From the NCBI GenBank assembly GCA_963717445.1, contig OY970334.1, positions 124,001-188,000 of the forward strand: a stretch of 64,000 bases of DNA, written 5' to 3'. The stretch comes from JAGVPT01 sp963717445 (GTDB lineage Bacteria; Bacteroidota; Ignavibacteria; UBA10030; UBA8401). Below the pieces are notes generated by a model, which made no database searches, was not told the origin of the DNA, and saw only the letters and a list, made by a program, of their open reading frames with translations. Below, one piece after another: positions 59,485 to 64,000 of this stretch. The position numbers were made by a program, and so were the translations under genes. Numbering within the stretch: position 1 is the first letter of the stretch; each line of letters begins with the position of its first letter.

Positions 59485-60840
59485 TTACGGCGTTTCAGTT
59501 TTCTCTTCCTTGGCAGTTTCGTTTGAAACAACTTCTTCTTTTTGATCTTCATTCGCTGATGCGGCTTTCCCTGCTGTCGCCTTTTTCCCTTCTTCATCGT
59601 CGCCTTCATCGACTTCCGCCTCTTCGAATTCTTTCTTAATGAGGGCGACAATCTCTTTTATCTTTTCTTCTTCTATGCCTAATTCTTCAACCAAGTCCTC
59701 GACGTCTGCTTCCATCACCTGCTGAGCAGTATCATAGCCGTTTTCAATAAACTTGTCGTAAATTTCTTTGCCGATCTCCTCGCGGAATTCGATAAGCTCG
59801 ATGTCATATTCCGCTCCTTCTTTCACAAGCTGCAGGTCAAAACCGGAAAGCTTTCCGGCGAGCCGTATATTTTGTCCTCCTTTTCCAATCGCAAGCGACA
59901 CTTGGTCATCCGCCACCAGGATTGTTGCCTTTTTGGCCTCCAGATCGAGATCAATCTTTTTCAGCTTTGCGGGAGCGAGAGCCCTCGTAATCATCACAAG
60001 CGGCTCCTCGCTGTAATTGATGACATCGATGTTTTCGTTGTTGAGTTCGCGTACGATTGCGTGAATACGCACTCCTTTCATTCCGACACACGCGCCGACG
60101 GCATCGATACGGTCGTCGTGAGATTCGACTGCCACCTTTGCCCGGTCGCCCGGCTCTCGTGCGATATCTTTAATTTCAATAATGCCGTCATAGATTTCAG
60201 GAATCTCGATTTCAAAGAGACGGGCCAAAAACTTCGAATCGGCCCGCGACACGATGACCGTCGGGTTCCCCGAATTCTTCCGCACTTCTTTTATGACTGC
60301 ACGGATCGTGTCCCCTTTTTTGTAGCGCTCTTTTTGAATCTGCTCACTTTTCGGCAGGACGACTTCATTCTTGTTATGCATGATGAGAATTTCGTTCTTA
60401 CGAATTTGGTACACCTCGCCCACGAGTATTTCGCCGATCGAATTGCTGTATTCGTTGTAGATGAGTTCTTTTTCAAGCTCTTTTATTCTCTGGTTGAGAT
60501 TTTGCTTTGCTGTAATGATCAATCGCCGTCCAAAATCAGCGAGGTCAATAATTTCCACGTAATCTTCTCCGATATCCAGGGGTTCGCCGGATTTCTTTCT
60601 TGCCGATTCAACGTCGATTTGCGTTACGGGATCGGTGACGGTTTCGACAATTTGTTTTTCGAGATAAATCTCAATGTCTCCCTTTTCCATATTAACGACC
60701 ACGTCGAATTTTGCCTCCTGGCCGTATTTTTTCCTTACCATCATCCCAAAAATATCTTCCACAATTCCGACAAGGATGTCTTTGTCGATAGATTTTTCGC
60801 GAACCAGTGAAGAAAATGATTCGACAATCTCATAATTCAT
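59485..60840 (-). CDS. nusA: Transcription termination/antitermination protein NusA
   Basis: 451 residues from ATG 60840, with TGGAGG six bases upstream. N-terminal RNA polymerase-binding domain (1-125), S1 domain (about 132-200), two KH domains (VGMKGVRIHAI, IGKGGQNIRLAG) and a C-terminal helix-hairpin region followed by an acidic tail rich in Glu/Lys. It controls pausing and termination. It lies 43 bases after rimP, the normal order. Confidence 0.96.
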   Translation of the reverse strand: MNYEIVESFSSLVREKSIDKDILVGIVEDIFGMMVRKKYGQEAKFDVVVNMEKGDIEIYLEKQIVETVTDPVTQIDVESARKKSGEPLDIGEDYVEIIDLADFGRRLIITAKQNLNQRIKELEKELIYNEYSNSIGEILVGEVYQIRKNEILIMHNKNEVVLPKSEQIQKERYKKGDTIRAVIKEVRKNSGNPTVIVSRADSKFLARLFEIEIPEIYDGIIEIKDIAREPGDRAKVAVESHDDRIDAVGACVGMKGVRIHAIVRELNNENIDVINYSEEPLVMITRALAPAKLKKIDLDLEAKKATILVADDQVSLAIGKGGQNIRLAGKLSGFDLQLVKEGAEYDIELIEFREEIGKEIYDKFIENGYDTAQQVMEADVEDLVEELGIEEEKIKEIVALIKKEFEEAEVDEGDDEEGKKATAGKAASANEDQKEEVVSNETAKEEKTETP

Positions 60841-60883
60841 TGAAGCCTCCAAAGTGAAAATTGTTGTTCATCTGAGCAGTTCT

Positions 60884-61339
60884 CTATTTGAATTGTGGAA
60901 GAACGTACGCTTCCTGAACATTGTTCAGTGCGAAAAATTTTTCTTTCTTATCCTTCGTCACCAATGTCAACGTTGTTTCGTTCACGTCCTGCAATATCCC
61001 TTCAGTCGTATTTTTCTGGTTATCACCGGAAGAGATAATTCTAAACTGGCGGCCAATGTTTTTTTTAAATTGCCTTCCCAGCTTGAGGGGGCGGTCAAGC
61101 CCTGGCGAAGAAACTTCTAACCGATATCTTCCGGAAATTAAATTCAACCTGTCGAGCTCCAACGATACATAACGATTGACCTGGGCGCATTGATCGGCGG
61201 TAATTCCCTGGTCAGTATCCACAAACACCTCCACAACAGAGCTGCCTCGCTCTCCGCGTATTGTAACGTCTACGACATACCCGTCAATCGTTTGGAGAAT
61301 TGAAGAGGCTATTCCAGAAATGTTCTCAATCAGCGTCAT
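60884..61339 (-). CDS. rimP: Ribosome maturation factor RimP
   Basis: 151 residues. The signature VSSPGLDRPLK and the preceding DQCAQVNRYVSLELD are diagnostic. A SH3-like C-terminal domain follows. Needed for 30S maturation. First gene of the cluster, with AGAGGGCTGAA as ribosome-binding site. A terminator lies upstream (61366-61390). Confidence 0.94.
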   Translation of the reverse strand: MTLIENISGIASSILQTIDGYVVDVTIRGERGSSVVEVFVDTDQGITADQCAQVNRYVSLELDRLNLISGRYRLEVSSPGLDRPLKLGRQFKKNIGRQFRIISSGDNQKNTTEGILQDVNETTLTLVTKDKKEKFFALNNVQEAYVLPQFK

Positions 61340-61360
61340 TTCAGCCCTCTTTTCGCCATC

Positions 61361-61390
61361 AAAAAAAAGTCCCGCTTAAGGCGGGACTTT
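61361..61390 (-). terminator. Intrinsic terminator on - strand
   Basis: On the - strand: AAAGTCCCGCC-TTAA-GCGGGACTTT followed by further T (eight A on the + strand at 61361-61368). It ends the outer-membrane gene and separates it from rimP. Confidence 0.9.
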
Positions 61391-61460
61391 ACGTTGCAGT
61401 GAATAAAATATACGCAACGAAACACTTATATGCAAGTAAAATATTTACGCCGGGCCGCCG

Positions 61461-64000
61461 CTAAAAAAAGGCTCGCACCTCCGCTTTTGCAGTATGAACC
61501 GGCGCATAAGATTGTTCAGACCGGCCCGTATACTGTAGCGAAGACTGAAGATTGCTGCTGAGTTTGTAATCGAAGGAAACTCCCCAGAGGTACGTCTTTC
61601 CTTCCAACCTTCCCGCCGTCAAATCAAACGGGACAAGCGTGCCCACCACACTATTTTCCAGTCCGACTTCCTCGCGCGAAAAGTCGAATCGGAGTTGACC
61701 GCTCCCTTGGAATGAAAAAACCGTTCGCAGCGATTGGGCATTCAAGTCCGCGATGATCGGAGCCGGGTTGTAATCGTCTTCTGAACGCGATACCTCAATT
61801 TTGAAGCCTACCTCGACATTTTGTTCGGGGCGGTACGAATAATCTGAAATGAGGTCATCGGAATTGATAACCTCTGAGCGGCCACTGGCCAGCGACGCGG
61901 CGATATTATTCTGCTTGTTCGAATAATCTATCTGATTTGAAATCTCTGAAACAAGCCGTAACCGGATCTCAACCGACCGTTCGCGATTGTAGCTTTGCTC
62001 ATCGCCCGTGCTGTATTGCCCTGCCCCTTCCTGCTGCAGATACCTAAACCTAAACGACAAATCCGGCCGATTCTGAAAAAGAAAAAGATCTTGTTGGAGT
62101 AGCTGGCTGCCGAGAATTGTTGTCGCCGGATTAAGGAAGTGGCTAAGGTTTAAGAGGTAAATTTGACTCGTTTGCGGGTCGGAACTCTTCTCCTCAATGC
62201 GAACATCGCTTTCTGTCGATATATCGCAAAGCGCTTTTTCAACCCAGGTCGACGGCGAGGTGATAAATTTGCTAGGAGTGAGGCGCAAGCGTGTTGAGGT
62301 ATTGACATTGATGACGGGATAAAGCTGGTCGGTCGGAATCGTTATGAGTGTATAATTGCCGTCGTATCTGCTGAGCTGGAAATCTTTTTCATCGGTAACA
62401 TCGACATTCCCGGTTCCAGTCCAGATATATTGTCCATCGCCGACCGGAACTTGATAGAAGACGCGCTGAAGTTCCGCCGACCGTTCGGTCAACGTCTCGT
62501 AGTACACATCCGCATCAACTCCGCGTTGAAACGGCGAGTACCTCGTTTCCGACCGGACAAGTACCGTTTGATCGTCGCTGTTTGTGAGCCTGAATTGATC
62601 ATGAAACGTTTTGTCCCTCAGGATAACGTTAAGGGAAGATGAAACGTTGTGAACTTCAGGCAGCGACCATTCATATGTTTGAGTGAACGACCGATCCTCG
62701 GGCGCCAACTTTCCCTCGTACGCAGCAGCATCATCCCGAAGCTCAAATTCGCTTGAAAGGTTCATTCCGTAAATCCCCTTGAGTAAAAACTTTGGGGCAA
62801 GAGTTGTAAAACTAAAACTCGCATTGTCGAGAGAATCCTCAACGGGAGTTGAAATCGAGCGGTCTTCATGCTCAAACCGAAAGCTCGGGATAAATTTTTT
62901 AATGGCATAAGTGATTGAGCCGTTTTGCCTGACCCAATCGTTTTCTTGGACCGACGTTGCATCGGAACTCGTGACCTGGTCGATTGTGTAATCAATTGTA
63001 GGTAATGAGTCGCCGGCAAGCCGCATGAAACCCTCCTTACGATCGGCCGAGAACTGGCTTCCCATACTGTTTGACCCAATCGATCCGCCAAGAGAAAGCG
63101 CCCGAATAGGGTTGTAGGTAAGACCTGCTTCCCGGATTTCCTGTGATGATGGTTGGATCGTAACCGTGCTGTCCAAGCTCCACTCCCTTGCGAAGTCCAC
63201 ATCATCGATACGATCGATTGGCGTAAAATTTTTATCGACATAGCGGTCGGAAAGAGAGAGGTTGAATGAGCCGATGTTCGCGCCTCCTATTCTAACATTG
63301 CTCGGTGCAAAATTTGCAGAGAATTTCGTGGCATCGCCAGCTACCGCGTCATTGGCCGCATACGTGTTTGGGTTAAGGTTGCTTGCAGCGAATTCACCGG
63401 AGAGCGTTAGGTCTTTTGCAACACGGATTGAGGTATTGACATCTGCGATTTGCTGGAGTTCCGGTGCCGGTAAAATAACGATGGGCAAATAGTCGCCGTT
63501 ATGAAGCCCGACATAAGTGTACTGGCCTAGCAACTGATGCGTGTAGTCCCCCAGACCCGATCCAACGTACGAAAATGTCACATTAAACTGCGCTTGGTAG
63601 GTTCCTGGGGCGAATCTGTAAAATCTGATTGTTGCTCCCTGTATAACGGAATCGACGGCTTCATATTGACCATTCCCGATGTTCAACGAATCGACTCCAA
63701 CCGAATCCACCCCCGACCGTGTTGCCGGCTTGCTCCCGCTTTGAGCCAGTAGAGTTTTGTCGCTGTCACTCAATGAAATGTCAATAGGCGCATTTGGGTC
63801 GTCCCCTTCCTGGGCGTACATGACGGAAAGTTTTACTGCATCGGAAAAAGTTTTAGAATCTGCCTGTACGGAAAAAAAATTCCGTGTGTATGATTGATCA
63901 GTGTATTGGAAATCCACGACTATACGTGAAGCACTTGTTATTAACTTCTTTGGAGAGAATGTAATTTGACTGTTTGAATAATCAATAGAATAGTCATTGT
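61461..64000 (-). CDS. Large probable outer-membrane protein (partial, N-terminus outside window)
   Basis: At least 846 residues; the frame stays open to base 64000, so the N-terminus is missing. The visible start-like GTG at 63917 is internal. The sequence is dominated by alternating beta strands with aromatic ends, and the last residues AEVRAFF finish on Phe, as in outer-membrane beta-barrels. Low Cys, Asp/Ser-rich loops. I recognise no family. Its terminator lies 70 bases past the stop. Possibly a transport or assembly-type barrel; function unknown. Confidence 0.65.
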   Translation of the reverse strand, partial: NDYSIDYSNSQITFSPKKLITSASRIVVDFQYTDQSYTRNFFSVQADSKTFSDAVKLSVMYAQEGDDPNAPIDISLSDSDKTLLAQSGSKPATRSGVDSVGVDSLNIGNGQYEAVDSVIQGATIRFYRFAPGTYQAQFNVTFSYVGSGLGDYTHQLLGQYTYVGLHNGDYLPIVILPAPELQQIADVNTSIRVAKDLTLSGEFAASNLNPNTYAANDAVAGDATKFSANFAPSNVRIGGANIGSFNLSLSDRYVDKNFTPIDRIDDVDFAREWSLDSTVTIQPSSQEIREAGLTYNPIRALSLGGSIGSNSMGSQFSADRKEGFMRLAGDSLPTIDYTIDQVTSSDATSVQENDWVRQNGSITYAIKKFIPSFRFEHEDRSISTPVEDSLDNASFSFTTLAPKFLLKGIYGMNLSSEFELRDDAAAYEGKLAPEDRSFTQTYEWSLPEVHNVSSSLNVILRDKTFHDQFRLTNSDDQTVLVRSETRYSPFQRGVDADVYYETLTERSAELQRVFYQVPVGDGQYIWTGTGNVDVTDEKDFQLSRYDGNYTLITIPTDQLYPVINVNTSTRLRLTPSKFITSPSTWVEKALCDISTESDVRIEEKSSDPQTSQIYLLNLSHFLNPATTILGSQLLQQDLFLFQNRPDLSFRFRYLQQEGAGQYSTGDEQSYNRERSVEIRLRLVSEISNQIDYSNKQNNIAASLASGRSEVINSDDLISDYSYRPEQNVEVGFKIEVSRSEDDYNPAPIIADLNAQSLRTVFSFQGSGQLRFDFSREEVGLENSVVGTLVPFDLTAGRLEGKTYLWGVSFDYKLSSNLQSSLQYTGRSEQSYAPVHTAKAEVRAFF

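Noticed and set aside
59872..60810. 312-codon frame antisense to nusA
   Set aside because: nusA is clearly coding with S1 and KH motifs; the antisense product resembles nothing.

Overview
The window looks like chromosomal DNA from an Ignavibacteria/Chlorobi/Bacteroidota-type bacterium. Three secreted proteins end in the type IX secretion sorting domain common in that group (FSLSQNYPNPFNPST then a C-terminal Lys). A bacillithiol enzyme (BshC), a b6/subunit IV-type quinol-oxidising complex and small-type PurL fit the same placement. No species is named because no rRNA or marker search was possible. The window is almost fully coding.

Layout. (1) 1-3.5 kb: the C-terminal end of a tryptophanase/tyrosine phenol-lyase, a repeat-rich gap, small soluble and membrane proteins (Yip1-like, zincin, hemerythrin) and an SDR oxidoreductase. 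(2) 3.7-19 kb, + strand: a respiratory island. A strong promoter precedes a two-cluster ferredoxin, a Rieske protein, split cytochrome b (b6-like and subunit IV-like), an eight-heme cytochrome c and a cupredoxin-like protein. Then come cytochrome c oxidase subunits I, III, IV, two small proteins and II, followed by heme A and heme O synthases, an ABC exporter, a Sco copper chaperone and a DUF420 (CtaM-like) protein. This is a near-complete path from menaquinol to oxygen with its assembly factors. (3) 19-28.3 kb: a propeller-sensor histidine kinase and a LuxR-type regulator whose gene is flanked by two identical 20-bp palindromes, then three T9SS-type secreted proteins, one of them frameshifted.

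(4) 28.3-31.2 kb, - strand: purine nucleoside phosphorylase, thymidine kinase and a membrane metallophosphoesterase. (5) 31.2-38.8 kb, + strand: an IS30 element, secG, tRNA-Lys, a YgfZ-like protein, free-Met-sulfoxide reductase, a LOG protein, a SirB1-like protein, tmRNA, dapF and a lipid/diacylglycerol kinase. (6) 38.9-47.2 kb, - strand: a tightly overlapped seven-gene operon (SDR, yqeY, cvpA, mutS2, biotin carboxylase, biotin carrier, purL). (7) 47.3-49.1 kb, + strand: bshC. (8) 49.1-61.3 kb, - strand: the conserved rimP-nusA-infB-rbfA-truB-ribF-rpsO-pnp translation/RNA cluster, followed by aroA and an orphan sugar-type ABC ATPase. An IS200-type element sits between infB and rbfA. (9) 61.4-64 kb, - strand: a large probable outer-membrane protein running off the window, closed by a clear terminator.

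Most unusual points: an insertion of about 70 residues inside the CuA domain of oxidase subunit II; an APWY motif in place of PEWY in the quinol-oxidising subunit; an octaheme cytochrome with a membrane anchor and long helical stalk built into the bc operon; paired perfect palindromes around the response regulator gene; and a dispersed palindromic repeat in three copies.
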